A stretch of DNA of 64,000 nt, taken from Pedobacter sp. KBW06 (GTDB lineage Bacteria; Bacteroidota; Bacteroidia; Sphingobacteriales; Sphingobacteriaceae). The stretch lies in NCBI RefSeq assembly GCF_003852525.1, contig NZ_QAJL01000001.1, positions 1,625,268 through 1,689,267 of the forward strand, written 5' to 3'. Within the stretch, counting starts at the first letter, position 1; each line of letters begins with the position of its first letter. Below, piece after piece: positions 35,264-43,686 of the stretch. The translations under genes were made by a program, and so were the position numbers. The notes under the pieces are model-generated. The model saw only the letters and a program-made list of their open reading frames with translations. It ran no database searches and was not told where the DNA came from.

Positions 35264-36043
35264 ATGAAATCAGTTAAATTCTTAATTGCCATCACTTCAA
35301 TTATCGTCAACACTATCGCCGCTCAGGCACAACAGACAAAACAGATGCAACAGACACCGCACACACAACAGACAAAACAGATACGACAGACACAACAACC
35401 AAAAAATCAGCTGCTTGAACTGAAAAAAGAAAAAAAGAAAATCAATGTCGCCTTTCTAATCTACGATCAGGTGGAAGCGATGGACCTGAATGGTCCGGTA
35501 GACGTCTTTACAAAAGCAAATGCAATGGACCCCACATATTACCTTTACACCGTCTCTGCATCCAGCAAAAAACTTGTCCCTTCAGAAGGAGGTACAATAG
35601 TGATGCAATCTACTTACGGTTTTGAAAATGCTCCTCAGGCAGATATCCTGATTGTTCCGGGCGCTGCGCCAGAAGTAATCAAAAGTACCTCCGACAGTCA
35701 ACCTGAACTCCTGAAATGGATCAGCAACCAAAATAAAAATACAAAGCTAACCATGTCTGTATGCACCGGATCTTTACTATTGTCAAAAGCGGGAGTGCTG
35801 GATGGAAATAAAGCCACTACCCATTACCTCGCCCTGAACCTGCTTAAACAAAACAAAAAAATAGAAACTCTTGAAAAGGTCCGCTTTGTGGAAGATGGAA
35901 AACTGATAACCACCGCAGGAATCACCTCAGGATTAGACGGCTCCCTTCATGTAGTAGAACTGATCAACGGAAAAGAAATAGCAGATCAAATCGGAAAAAT
36001 TATGGTCTACAACAGGAATGGCGACCTGTCTTTCATGGAATAA
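35264..36043 (+). CDS. Exported DJ-1/PfpI family protein
   Basis: 259 aa from the ATG at 35264, chosen because a signal peptide begins there (MKSVKFLIAITSIIVNTIA, likely cleaved after AQA). An in-frame start at 35219 would bury it. A Gln/Thr-rich linker with repeated QQTKQ/QQTP segments (mature residues about 1-35) precedes a DJ-1/PfpI domain: VAFLIYDQVEAMDLNGPVDV, ILIVPGAAPEV, the elbow MSVCTGSLLLSKAGVLDG (Cys) and ATTHYLAL, TTAGITSGLDGSLHVVE. It is similar to the sensor domain of the regulator just upstream but periplasmic. Function unknown; it may be an isonitrile hydratase- or protease-like enzyme. Confidence 0.8.
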   Translation: MKSVKFLIAITSIIVNTIAAQAQQTKQMQQTPHTQQTKQIRQTQQPKNQLLELKKEKKKINVAFLIYDQVEAMDLNGPVDVFTKANAMDPTYYLYTVSASSKKLVPSEGGTIVMQSTYGFENAPQADILIVPGAAPEVIKSTSDSQPELLKWISNQNKNTKLTMSVCTGSLLLSKAGVLDGNKATTHYLALNLLKQNKKIETLEKVRFVEDGKLITTAGITSGLDGSLHVVELINGKEIADQIGKIMVYNRNGDLSFME

Positions 36044-36048
36044 TTATC

Positions 36049-36143
36049 AAAAAAAAAGAAGCGTTCTAAGAAAAGGCATAGGAAGATTTGCGCCCCTTCA
36101 GCGCAAAAGATTCCAGCCTTTGATTAGTAATGCTTCTTTTTTT
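36049..36143 (+). terminator. Multi-stem hairpin ending in a T tract
   Basis: Nested inverted repeats: AAAAAAGAAGC / GCTTCTTTTTTT (outer, 36052-36062 and 36132-36143), AAAGGC / GCCTTT (36072-36077, 36116-36121), GGAA / TTCC (36081-36084, 36111-36114) and TTGCGC / GCGCAA (36088-36093, 36101-36106) around a 7-nt loop. The T run makes it a likely terminator for the DJ-1 gene. Its length, about 95 nt, is unusual and it could also be a processed RNA. Confidence 0.6.
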
Positions 36144-36176
36144 AAAGTAATATTTCTAAAAATAATACTGCTAAAT

Positions 36177-36300
36177 AACGCTGCTAAAAATTAACAATCC
36201 TAAAAAATTACGCTGCTAAAAACCAATATCACGACTAAATAACATTGCTGAAAAGTAACAATCCAAAAAAGTAACACCGCTAAAAACCAATATTACCAAA
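36177..36300. repeat. Two-copy ~64-bp degenerate tandem repeat
   Basis: 36177-36240 and 36241 onward align without gaps over about 53 nt with roughly ten mismatches, sharing segments TAACAATCC and GCTAAAAACCAATAT. Each unit itself contains two related (C)TGCTAAAAA-like parts. It lies at the 3' end of the cysN gene. No coding capacity seen. Confidence 0.6.
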
Positions 36301-36312
36301 AAGCAATACACC

Positions 36313-37563
36313 TTAGTCCGCTACTGCCCTGAACATCAGCGCCGCAACCGTCAAATTCGTTCTGCTGTCAATCAAAATCGCCGCGCCATTCGCCTTATTG
36401 TCAGTATAAAGATCAAAAGCAAGCTCGTCAGCAGTTTTAACCACTACACGCCCTATATCATTGAGCTTAAAATCAACTGCATTTTCCTTTTCCAAAGTAT
36501 TGATATCAACCTTGTAAATGATCTCATTGATCTTCGCCTTAGTCACCTTACTATTGTGTTGCAACAGGTAAGTAATGCTTTCATCCAAAGGGCGCGTATC
36601 CATCCAGCAAACATCTGCTTCGATAAGTTTAGAGTTCTGCGGCAAATGATCTGCATTGACCAATACATCGCCCCTGCTGATGTCTACATTGTCTTTCAGG
36701 TGAAGTGTAACCGATTGTCCGGCATGCACCTCTTCCGGTCGCTGGTCAAAGATTTCAATTCGCTCAATTACAGAACTGCTTCCTGATGGCAATACCGTTA
36801 CCTTATCATTTACTTTAAAGGAACCGCTCAGCACTCTTCCGGCATAACCTCTGTAATCGTGAAGCTCATCAGTTTGTGGACGCACCACCCACTGAACAGG
36901 CATCCTCGCGAGGTTATAGCTTTGCTGATCTTCTACATCTACAGTCTCGAGGAAGTGCAATAAACTACGTCCCTGATACCAGTCCATATGTTTAGATTCA
37001 TGAACAATGTTATCCCCTTTTAAGGCACTTACCGGGATAAAGGTCACTTCTTTTAATTTCAGGTCGGCAGCAAGCGTTTTATATTTTTCAGTGATGGCAT
37101 TGAATACCGTTTCACTGTAATCTACCATGTCCATTTTATTCAGGGCCACTACAACATGTTCAATGCCAAGCAAGGAAACAAGATAGGAATGTCTGATGGT
37201 TTGCTCTACAACTCCATTTCTGGCATCAATTAAGATGATGGCCAGTTTAGCAGTAGACGCACCAGTAACCATATTTCGGGTATACTGAATATGGCCCGGG
37301 GTATCAGCGATGATAAACTTACGCTTGTCAGTCTGGAAATATTTGTAAGCCACATCAATGGTAATTCCCTGTTCTCTCTCTGCTCTTAGCCCATCTGTTA
37401 AAATGGCAAGGTCAATTGTTCCATCGTCATTTTTGCGGTTGGATTGCTGTAAGGCTTCCAGCTGATCGGCTAAAATAGAATCCGTATCGTAAAGCAATCT
37501 TCCGATAAGCGTGCTCTTTCCGTCGTCCACACTTCCTGCGGTAAAAAATTTCAATAAATTCAT
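36313..37563 (-). CDS. cysN: Sulfate adenylyltransferase subunit 1 (GTPase)
   Basis: 416 aa EF-Tu-like GTPase subunit of ATP sulfurylase. G1 AGSVDDGKSTLIGRLL (residues 9-24), the DGLRAEREQGITIDVAY switch I, G3 DTPGHIQYTRNM, G4 NKMD and G5 SAL are present. With CysD it makes APS from ATP and sulfate. The length excludes a fused APS kinase (CysC), which fits the APS-type reductase encoded upstream. Start and cysD stop share one base (TAATG), a coupled arrangement. Last gene of the sulfate assimilation operon. Confidence 0.95.
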   Translation of the reverse strand: MNLLKFFTAGSVDDGKSTLIGRLLYDTDSILADQLEALQQSNRKNDDGTIDLAILTDGLRAEREQGITIDVAYKYFQTDKRKFIIADTPGHIQYTRNMVTGASTAKLAIILIDARNGVVEQTIRHSYLVSLLGIEHVVVALNKMDMVDYSETVFNAITEKYKTLAADLKLKEVTFIPVSALKGDNIVHESKHMDWYQGRSLLHFLETVDVEDQQSYNLARMPVQWVVRPQTDELHDYRGYAGRVLSGSFKVNDKVTVLPSGSSSVIERIEIFDQRPEEVHAGQSVTLHLKDNVDISRGDVLVNADHLPQNSKLIEADVCWMDTRPLDESITYLLQHNSKVTKAKINEIIYKVDINTLEKENAVDFKLNDIGRVVVKTADELAFDLYTDNKANGAAILIDSRTNLTVAALMFRAVAD

Positions 37564-38468
37564 TAAAAATACCCTCCTTTTTTGCGGTCTTCCATAGCAG
37601 CTTCGGATACTTTATCGTCCATGCGGGCTCCACGTTCACTAATTTTTGATGCACTGATCTCGGCAATGATATCTCCTATTTCGTCTGCTTCAGATTCTAC
37701 TGCTGCAGTACAGCTCATATCTCCTACCGTACGGAAACGGACTTTCTTATTTTCGACAATATCTTCTTCGTCCATATTCAGGAATGGAGAGGCTGCCATG
37801 AGTTGTCCGTTTCTGGTGATACAATCCCTGTAATGGGCAAAATAGATGGAAGGAAGGTCGATGTTTTCTCTTTTCACATAGTTCCATACATCCAGTTCTG
37901 TCCAGTTGCTGATTGGGAATACCCTCACGTTTTCGCCTTTATGGATCTTCCCGTTATAGATGTTCCAAAGCTCCGGGCGCTGACGCTTAGGATCCCATTG
38001 TCCGAATTCATCCCTTACCGAGAAGATTCTTTCTTTGGCTCTTGCTTTTTCCTCGTCCCTTCTTGCACCACCGATGCAGGCATCAAAGCCATGTTTGGCA
38101 ATGGTATCCAGAAGCGTTACCGTTTGCAATGCATTTCTGCTGGCATTTTTTCCTGTTTGCTCTACCACTTTCCCCTGGTCAATAGATTCCTGAACATGGC
38201 CAACAATCAGTTTTTCGCCCAGTCGCGCTACCATTTTATCACGGTAATCGATGGTTTCTTCAAAGTTATGTCCGGTATCGATATGCACCAATGGAAAAGG
38301 AAACTTTCCCGGACGGAATGCTTTTTCAGCAAGCCTCACCAGGGTGATGGAATCTTTACCTCCGGAGAATAACAATGCTGGCTTTTCAAATTGCCCTGCT
38401 ACTTCACGTAAGATGTGAATCGCCTCGGCCTCCAGTTCGTCTAAATAATCTAAATTATACTTACTCAT
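37563..38468 (-). CDS. cysD: Sulfate adenylyltransferase subunit 2
   Basis: 301 aa, the catalytic subunit of heterodimeric ATP sulfurylase, PP-loop family: LFSGGKDSITLVRLAEKAF (residues 33-51), the FPLVHIDTGHNFEETI segment and the RRDEEKARAKERIFS loop. The product APS feeds the reductase encoded 10 nt upstream. It overlaps cysN by a single nucleotide (TAATG). Confidence 0.96.
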   Translation of the reverse strand: MSKYNLDYLDELEAEAIHILREVAGQFEKPALLFSGGKDSITLVRLAEKAFRPGKFPFPLVHIDTGHNFEETIDYRDKMVARLGEKLIVGHVQESIDQGKVVEQTGKNASRNALQTVTLLDTIAKHGFDACIGGARRDEEKARAKERIFSVRDEFGQWDPKRQRPELWNIYNGKIHKGENVRVFPISNWTELDVWNYVKRENIDLPSIYFAHYRDCITRNGQLMAASPFLNMDEEDIVENKKVRFRTVGDMSCTAAVESEADEIGDIIAEISASKISERGARMDDKVSEAAMEDRKKGGYF

Positions 38469-38478
38469 TTTCGTTTAA

Positions 38479-39183
38479 TTACGAAGTGGCATGTAAACCA
38501 CATTCTTTCTTTGATTGATCTTCCCACCACCAGCGTCCGGCTCTGAAATCTTCGCCTTCCCGTACCGCTCTCGTACAAGGGGCACATCCGATACTCGGAA
38601 ATCCTTTATCGTGCAAGGTGTTGTATACGATATTGTGTTTTTTAATGTACGCTTTTATTTCTTCCAGCGACCAGAAGAAGATGGGATGGAACTTTAACAA
38701 CTCATTTTGTGCATCCCATTCTATATTGGCCATATCATGTCTGTTTAGGGACTGCTCGGACCGGATTCCGGTAATCCAGCAATCCTTACCACTAAGTGCT
38801 CGTTTTAATGGCTCCAATTTACGGATATGGCAACACTCTTTTCTATTTTCTACACTTTCATAAAAGCTGCTTGGTCCTTTGGCATTGACCATTTCCTGCA
38901 AGGCTTCTGCCTGAGGATGGTAGGCCAGGATCGGTTTTTTATAATTCTCCAGGGTCCGGTTCCATACATAATAGGTTTCGGGAAACAGCCTGCCGGTTTC
39001 CAGCGTAAACACTTCGATGGGAATATCATTCGAAAAGATCATGTGTGTAATCACCTGATCTTCCCATCCGAAACTGGTAGAGAAAACAATTTTTCCAGGG
39101 TAAGTACCGGCAAAATACCTCAGCGCTTCCACAGGATCTTTATCTTTTATTTGTGCTGCTATTTCTGCTAAATCTACTTTCAT
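38479..39183 (-). CDS. cysH: Assimilatory APS reductase, 4Fe-4S type
   Basis: 234 aa of the CysH family. The PP-loop region STSFGWEDQV (35-44), the cysteine pair C117-C118 (ECCHIRK) and C200/C203 (GCAPCTRAV) form the 4Fe-4S motif that marks adenylyl-sulfate (APS) reductases as opposed to PAPS reductases. Catalytic Cys228 is in the C-terminal KKECGLH. It reduces APS to sulfite plus AMP using thioredoxin. Preference for APS agrees with the lack of an APS kinase in this operon. Two nt separate it from the upstream fusion gene. Confidence 0.93.
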   Translation of the reverse strand: MKVDLAEIAAQIKDKDPVEALRYFAGTYPGKIVFSTSFGWEDQVITHMIFSNDIPIEVFTLETGRLFPETYYVWNRTLENYKKPILAYHPQAEALQEMVNAKGPSSFYESVENRKECCHIRKLEPLKRALSGKDCWITGIRSEQSLNRHDMANIEWDAQNELLKFHPIFFWSLEEIKAYIKKHNIVYNTLHDKGFPSIGCAPCTRAVREGEDFRAGRWWWEDQSKKECGLHATS

Positions 39184-39185
39184 GA

Positions 39186-40655
39186 CTATACGAGTTTAAG
39201 GATAAAATTGATGATGCTGCGAAGGCTGACTAAAACCACCAGCACGCCTACCGACACCATGATCGTCTTCACGGAGATCTTATTGGAAACCCTTGCCGCA
39301 ATCGGCGATGCCAAAGCACTCCCGATCACCAAACCTGCAACCGCTTCCCAATGCGCGCCGTTCAACATCGTGATAAAGGTCAGCGAGCTCATCAGGGCGA
39401 TGAAGAAACGGGTAATCTTTACCGTTCCAAGAGAGAATCTTGGGTTTCTTCCTCCTGCAATTAAGCTCGACAACACGATGGATCCCCATCCACCACCACC
39501 AACAGCGTCAATAAATCCACCAAACAATCCCAATAAAGAGATCTTTTTAATTTTACCCTTCGGGTCTTTATGTTTACGGTTTACCTTAAACGCTTTGGAA
39601 AGAATTACCCCTCCCAAAATCAGCGTATATAAGGAAACCAATGGTTTGGTATAATGACTGTAATGCTCCAGGGAAGACAGTAAATAAGCTCCTGTCACTG
39701 CCCCGATGATTCCTGGAACCAATAAAATTCGAAATAGTTTCCAGTTTACATTTCCAAAACGGTAATGCATCCATCCGGCGATTCCGTTACTTAATATTTC
39801 TGATAAATGGACTCCCATACTGGCCGAGGCAGGTGGAACACCCATGGCCAGAGAGAAGGAAGTAGAGGTCACCCCGTACGACATTCCAATGGCACCATCG
39901 ATCATTGCAAAGATAAAGCCACCAATCAGGAACCAGTAAAACATAGGGTTCAGTTGCGATATATAGGCCTGAAATTCAGGCTCTTTATTCCAGAAAGCAG
40001 CGATGACAATTGCAAAAGAAAAGACAATCGAAGTCCAGATCAGCCATTTGAAGTTTTTCTTTACTTTATCTTCTCCTTTCTGTTTTACCAGGATGGCCGT
40101 CACCTCGTTCAGCTTTTTAACTTTCGAGCTGAAGTTCCCGTTCAGCGTATTTCTCAATGCCTGCATTTGCTGCAGCGTATCGTTCAGTTCTTCCGGCAAG
40201 TTATCATTCAGCACCTCTTTCAATCGTTTTGCAATGGTTGGCGATTTTCCGTTGGTGGAGATCGCAATTTTCAGGTCGCCCTTTTTTACGATGGAGCCCA
40301 GGTAAAAGTTGCAGAGCTCAGGCTTATCTGCAAAGTTCACCAGGAGGTTCCGCTGGTCTGCTTCTGCCCTGATTTGCTGGTTGAGTGCATCATTATTTGT
40401 TGCCGCAACCACCAGGTCTGCCTCATCCAGATCTGCAGGCTCAAATGCCCTTTGGAATAGCTTTACTTTTTCATAACCTTTGGCCAGCTCCTGCAATTCG
40501 GGTAAGATCTCCAGCGCAATCACCGTAACCCTCGCTTCCGGACTATTCGTTAATATGGCCGACAATTTCTCCAGTCCCACCGGTCCGGCACCAATCAGCA
40601 ACGTATGTATCGTATTCAACTTGATGAAGACAGGAAATAATTGGTTGCCTTCCAT
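39186..40655 (-). CDS. Precorrin-2 dehydrogenase / TSUP transporter fusion
   Basis: 489 aa two-part protein. Residues 1 to about 165 are a siroheme-synthase N-domain (precorrin-2 dehydrogenase, CysG/Met8 type): FPVFIKLNTIHTLLIGAGPV with the NAD loop near 21-27, DLVVAATN, LVNFADKPELCNFYLGSI and the ISTNGKSPTIAKRLKE segment. After a coiled, charged linker (165-202), residues about 203-489 form an eight- or nine-helix TSUP (TauE/SafE) transporter with the repeats GGFIFAMIDGAIGMSYGV and GLFGGFIDAVGGGGWGSIV. TSUP proteins move sulfite, sulfate or organosulfonates. The fusion joins siroheme cofactor synthesis with probable sulfur oxyanion transport, inside the sulfite reductase operon. Confidence 0.88.
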   Translation of the reverse strand: MEGNQLFPVFIKLNTIHTLLIGAGPVGLEKLSAILTNSPEARVTVIALEILPELQELAKGYEKVKLFQRAFEPADLDEADLVVAATNNDALNQQIRAEADQRNLLVNFADKPELCNFYLGSIVKKGDLKIAISTNGKSPTIAKRLKEVLNDNLPEELNDTLQQMQALRNTLNGNFSSKVKKLNEVTAILVKQKGEDKVKKNFKWLIWTSIVFSFAIVIAAFWNKEPEFQAYISQLNPMFYWFLIGGFIFAMIDGAIGMSYGVTSTSFSLAMGVPPASASMGVHLSEILSNGIAGWMHYRFGNVNWKLFRILLVPGIIGAVTGAYLLSSLEHYSHYTKPLVSLYTLILGGVILSKAFKVNRKHKDPKGKIKKISLLGLFGGFIDAVGGGGWGSIVLSSLIAGGRNPRFSLGTVKITRFFIALMSSLTFITMLNGAHWEAVAGLVIGSALASPIAARVSNKISVKTIMVSVGVLVVLVSLRSIINFILKLV

Positions 40656-40660
40656 ATGGT

Positions 40661-41449
40661 TTATTGTTCCTCTTTAAGCGCGTTGAAAAATTCCCTGATT
40701 GGCTGAAAAGAAGGATGTAGCGATACTACTTCTCCAAAAATCAGCAATGCAGGAGCTTCAATCCCTTTTTCTTCCACTACTTCCACAATGGTATCGACAA
40801 TGCCGATGGCCAGTTTCTCATTTTCCGTCGACCCGCTTTGAATCGCCGCAACAGGAAGCTGACCTTTCCCTTCGTTTTGGAAAAGCTTCACAATCTCTTT
40901 CAGCTTGCCCAGCCCCATCAGCACCACTACTGTTGCTTTAGACCTCGCCGCCTCATATAGGTCGTTGGAGATCTTTCCTGAAGTCGTGGTTCCTGTCACC
41001 ACCCAGAAGCTTTCACTCAGGCCCCTGTGTGTTACCGGAATTTGCTGTAAACCGGGTACCGAGATCGAGCTCGATAAGCCTGGAACAACACTTACCGGAA
41101 TGCTGTAACCTGCCGCGAAATCCAGTTCTTCATATCCCCTGCCAAAGACAAAGGGATCACCCCCTTTTAAGCGCACCACATGTCCGTAGTTAATGGCGTA
41201 ATCGACCATCAGCTTATTGATCGCATCCTGGGCATAAGAATGTTCCCCCGAGCGCTTCCCTACATAGACCTTGATCGCATCCGGATTTGCATAGTCCAGG
41301 ATCCCTTCATTCACTAAGGCATCGTAGAGTACAACATCTGCAGATTTCAAGGCATTGGCACCCCTCATCGTGATCAGTTCAGGATCACCAGGTCCGGCAC
41401 CTACCAGGGTAATCCTGGGTTCTTTAGGGTTTATATTTTGAGTGATCAT
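40661..41449 (-). CDS. cobA: Uroporphyrinogen-III C-methyltransferase
   Basis: 262 aa SUMT of the tetrapyrrole methylase family: makes precorrin-2 from uroporphyrinogen III with two SAM, for siroheme. The VGAGPGDPELITMRGANAL motif (residues 16-34), DVVLYDALVN, the GKRSGEHSYAQDAINKL segment, VVRLKGGDPFVFGRG and the VVPGLSSSISVPGLQQIPVT region are present. With the dehydrogenase domain encoded next it provides siroheme for the sulfite reductase. Its ATG shares one base with the stop of the sulfite reductase gene (TAATG). Confidence 0.95.
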   Translation of the reverse strand: MITQNINPKEPRITLVGAGPGDPELITMRGANALKSADVVLYDALVNEGILDYANPDAIKVYVGKRSGEHSYAQDAINKLMVDYAINYGHVVRLKGGDPFVFGRGYEELDFAAGYSIPVSVVPGLSSSISVPGLQQIPVTHRGLSESFWVVTGTTTSGKISNDLYEAARSKATVVVLMGLGKLKEIVKLFQNEGKGQLPVAAIQSGSTENEKLAIGIVDTIVEVVEEKGIEAPALLIFGEVVSLHPSFQPIREFFNALKEEQ

Positions 41450-43536
41450 TAGATTTTCTCCTCTCTTTTTGCTGTAATCTGTTTATAAAAATTCTCCACT
41501 TCATTTAAATAAGCCGCAGCAAATTCTTCTGAGGGCTCGTTCTTGTTGATCTGCAGGACAAGTTCATTAAAGGTACTTTTCAGTTCAACCTCTCCTGTTT
41601 CCACATAATTTGTATCAAACTCACGGATCACACCGATCTGTGTGCTGCTGCTGACTCCTTTATCCAGTAACATCGCCTTAGCGCTGTTTACAAAGACGGC
41701 ATAGGTATGGTAGATCGCATCAGACCATGCCTCTGCAGCATAAGAGGCCCTTGCCCACTCCAGCTTTTCACCTGCCTCTAACAACAAAGTCGCAACAAGG
41801 TCAATCACCACTCCGGCACATTCTCCTACTCCGATAGCAGTATTAAAGATCTCTTCATGTCCCCAGTCTACATATTCTTCATCTTTCAGGTTGGTCAGGT
41901 CTGCCAGTGGTTTTAACAACTGATAGAAATAATCCTTCCCTTGTCTGTCGTAATAATGGTGGAAGCTTTCGCTTGCTTCCCCATTATCGGCATAATCATT
42001 CAGAATAGTTCTCAGCACCGCTGTTGCACGTTTTGAAGGCGCTTTAATCACCCGCTCCGCCACTCTTCCAATCCCGTCACCTACGGTACCACCACCAAGC
42101 ATCACCTGCACTGCAGGCACTACTTTTCCGTTGGCTTTTACCGAGCTGCCATGAAATCCGATATGTGCCAGTCCATGCTGACCACAGGAGTTCATACATC
42201 CGCTGATCTTAATCTTGATTTCTTTATCATAAATCAGTTCCGGGAATTCTTCATAGATCACTTCTTCCAGCGCAACCGATAGCGACATGCTGTTGGAAAT
42301 CCCAAGGTTACAGGTATCTGTTCCCGGGCAGGTGGTCACATCACCGATGCTGTCAAATCCCGGGGTTGCAAAATCCAATGCTTTCAGTGCTAAATATAAA
42401 GAAGGTAAAGCACCTTCTCTAACAAATTTCAATAATAAACCCTGGTTCTGGGTGATGCGGATTTCGTCGGCAACGTAAGGGGAAATTCCTTCCACCAGCT
42501 TACGCGCACGGTCCGTTTTGATGTCTCCGATCGGAACCTTAACATATACGCCATAAAAGCCTTTTTGCTTTTGCTCCACCACATTTGTCGCACGCCAGTG
42601 CTGGTAATCCAGGGTCTCGATCACATCCAGATAAGGATATTCCAGCAAGGCCGGAGGTTCCGGTAAAGGAACCGCATCTCTGTCGATCGGATAAGACTTG
42701 GATTTATTGGCAATTCTTTCTTCGTCAATTAAACGCAATAGTTCTTCCAGACCAAGTTTCTGAACCAGGTATTTAAGACGTGCTTTATTGCGGTTGCTCC
42801 GTTCTCCATAACGGTCAAATACCCTCAATACAGATTCTGCATAAGGAATGATCTGATCTTCCGGAAGGAAATCGTGTACAAAGCTGGCCAGAAAAGGTTG
42901 TGCACCCAGTCCGCCACCCAGCATCACTTTAAAACCGCGTTCTCCTTTTTCGTTTATTTTAGGAATAAAACCAAGATCATGAATGTAACTGTATGCCGTA
43001 TCTTTTTCATCAGAAGAGAAAGAAAACTTAATCTTTCTCCCCATCTCCTGGCAAATCGGATTTCTCAGGAAGTAAGTGAAGAAAGCATGGGCATAAGGAG
43101 AAACGTCGAACAACTCGTTCGGGTTAATTCCGGAATCCGGCGAAGAGGTTACATTTCTGACCGTATTTCCGCAAGCTTCCCGGATCGTTACATCGTCGCG
43201 CTCCAGCTCCTGCCATAATTGAGGCGTTCTGTCCAGGCTCACGTAATGAATCTGAATGTCCTGTCTGGTGGTTAAGTGCAAGTTTCCACTTCCATACTCA
43301 TCAGAAACATCAGCAATGCGTAAGAGTTGTTTAAAAGTTACTTTTCCAAAGGGCAGTTTAATGCGCACCATTTGCACACCCGGCTGTCTTTGTCCGTAAA
43401 CACCGCGGGCTAAACGCAGGCTTCTAAATTTCTCCTCATGGATTTTCCCTTCGCGGAAGTCCCTGATCTTTTTCTCCAGATCAATGATATCCTTTTCTAC
43501 GACAGGATTTTCTAACTCTGTTCTAAAACTTTGCAT
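41449..43536 (-). CDS. Siroheme sulfite/nitrite reductase with C-terminal HEPN domain
   Basis: 695 aa. Residues 1 to about 560 are a two-repeat ferredoxin-type siroheme reductase: QPGVQMVRIKLPFGKVT, the LHLTTRQDIQIHYV and RNVTSSPDSGIN siroheme-binding segments, and 4Fe-4S/siroheme ligands C403 and C409 (CPGTDTC) and C447 and C451 (CMNSC). Residues about 573-695 form an extra helical HEPN-like domain (ARASYAAEAWSDAIYHTYAV, NSAKAMLL), absent from classical enzymes. Operon context (APS reductase, cysD, cysN) indicates sulfite reduction to sulfide rather than nitrite reduction. First structural gene of the operon, behind a Cys-codon leader. Confidence 0.88.
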   Translation of the reverse strand: MQSFRTELENPVVEKDIIDLEKKIRDFREGKIHEEKFRSLRLARGVYGQRQPGVQMVRIKLPFGKVTFKQLLRIADVSDEYGSGNLHLTTRQDIQIHYVSLDRTPQLWQELERDDVTIREACGNTVRNVTSSPDSGINPNELFDVSPYAHAFFTYFLRNPICQEMGRKIKFSFSSDEKDTAYSYIHDLGFIPKINEKGERGFKVMLGGGLGAQPFLASFVHDFLPEDQIIPYAESVLRVFDRYGERSNRNKARLKYLVQKLGLEELLRLIDEERIANKSKSYPIDRDAVPLPEPPALLEYPYLDVIETLDYQHWRATNVVEQKQKGFYGVYVKVPIGDIKTDRARKLVEGISPYVADEIRITQNQGLLLKFVREGALPSLYLALKALDFATPGFDSIGDVTTCPGTDTCNLGISNSMSLSVALEEVIYEEFPELIYDKEIKIKISGCMNSCGQHGLAHIGFHGSSVKANGKVVPAVQVMLGGGTVGDGIGRVAERVIKAPSKRATAVLRTILNDYADNGEASESFHHYYDRQGKDYFYQLLKPLADLTNLKDEEYVDWGHEEIFNTAIGVGECAGVVIDLVATLLLEAGEKLEWARASYAAEAWSDAIYHTYAVFVNSAKAMLLDKGVSSSTQIGVIREFDTNYVETGEVELKSTFNELVLQINKNEPSEEFAAAYLNEVENFYKQITAKREEKI

Positions 43537-43556
43537 AGTACGTTTGGTCTTATTTG

Positions 43557-43595
43557 AAAAAAGCTCCTTCTGTCTGGGAGACTGAAGAAGCTTTT
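43557..43595 (-). terminator. Attenuator hairpin before the sulfite reductase gene
   Basis: On the minus strand AAAAGCTTCTTCAGTC (43595-43580) pairs imperfectly with GACAGAAGGAGCTTTT (43574-43559), and T residues follow. It lies 30 nt after the stop of the leader peptide and about 20 nt before the sulfite reductase ATG, so termination here would switch off the whole operon. Confidence 0.65.
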
Positions 43596-43625
43596 AAATA
43601 TTTTTATTCTCTACAGCCAAAATCA

Positions 43626-43682
43626 TTACCTACACATGCAGTGGGTAAACATCAGATTTCCGTTGTAAATTGTTTGGTTCAT
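43626..43682 (-). CDS. Cys-containing leader peptide of the sulfate assimilation operon
   Basis: An 18-codon frame, ATG at 43682 to TAA at 43628-43626, encodes MNQTIYNGNLMFTHCMCR. Two cysteine codons (TGC 43640-43638, TGT 43634-43632) sit at its very end. The last codons and the stop fold into a hairpin: TTACC-CAC / GTG-TA-GGTAA, 43648-43626, with the first Cys codon in the loop region. A terminator hairpin follows 30 nt later. The layout is that of an amino-acid attenuator, in which ribosome stalling at Cys codons when Cys-tRNA is scarce would favour read-through into sulfite reductase, cobA, cysH, cysD and cysN. Function is inferred; no known leader family is claimed. Confidence 0.6.
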   Translation of the reverse strand: MNQTIYNGNLMFTHCMCR

Positions 43683-43686
43683 ACAG

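Noticed and set aside
38479..39183. PAPS reductase as product of cysH
   Set aside because: The CC and CxxC cysteines of the 4Fe-4S cluster mark an APS reductase, and no APS kinase is encoded with cysD-cysN.
41449..43536. Assimilatory nitrite reductase
   Set aside because: The siroheme motifs cannot separate the two activities, but the operon with APS reductase, cysD and cysN favours sulfite.
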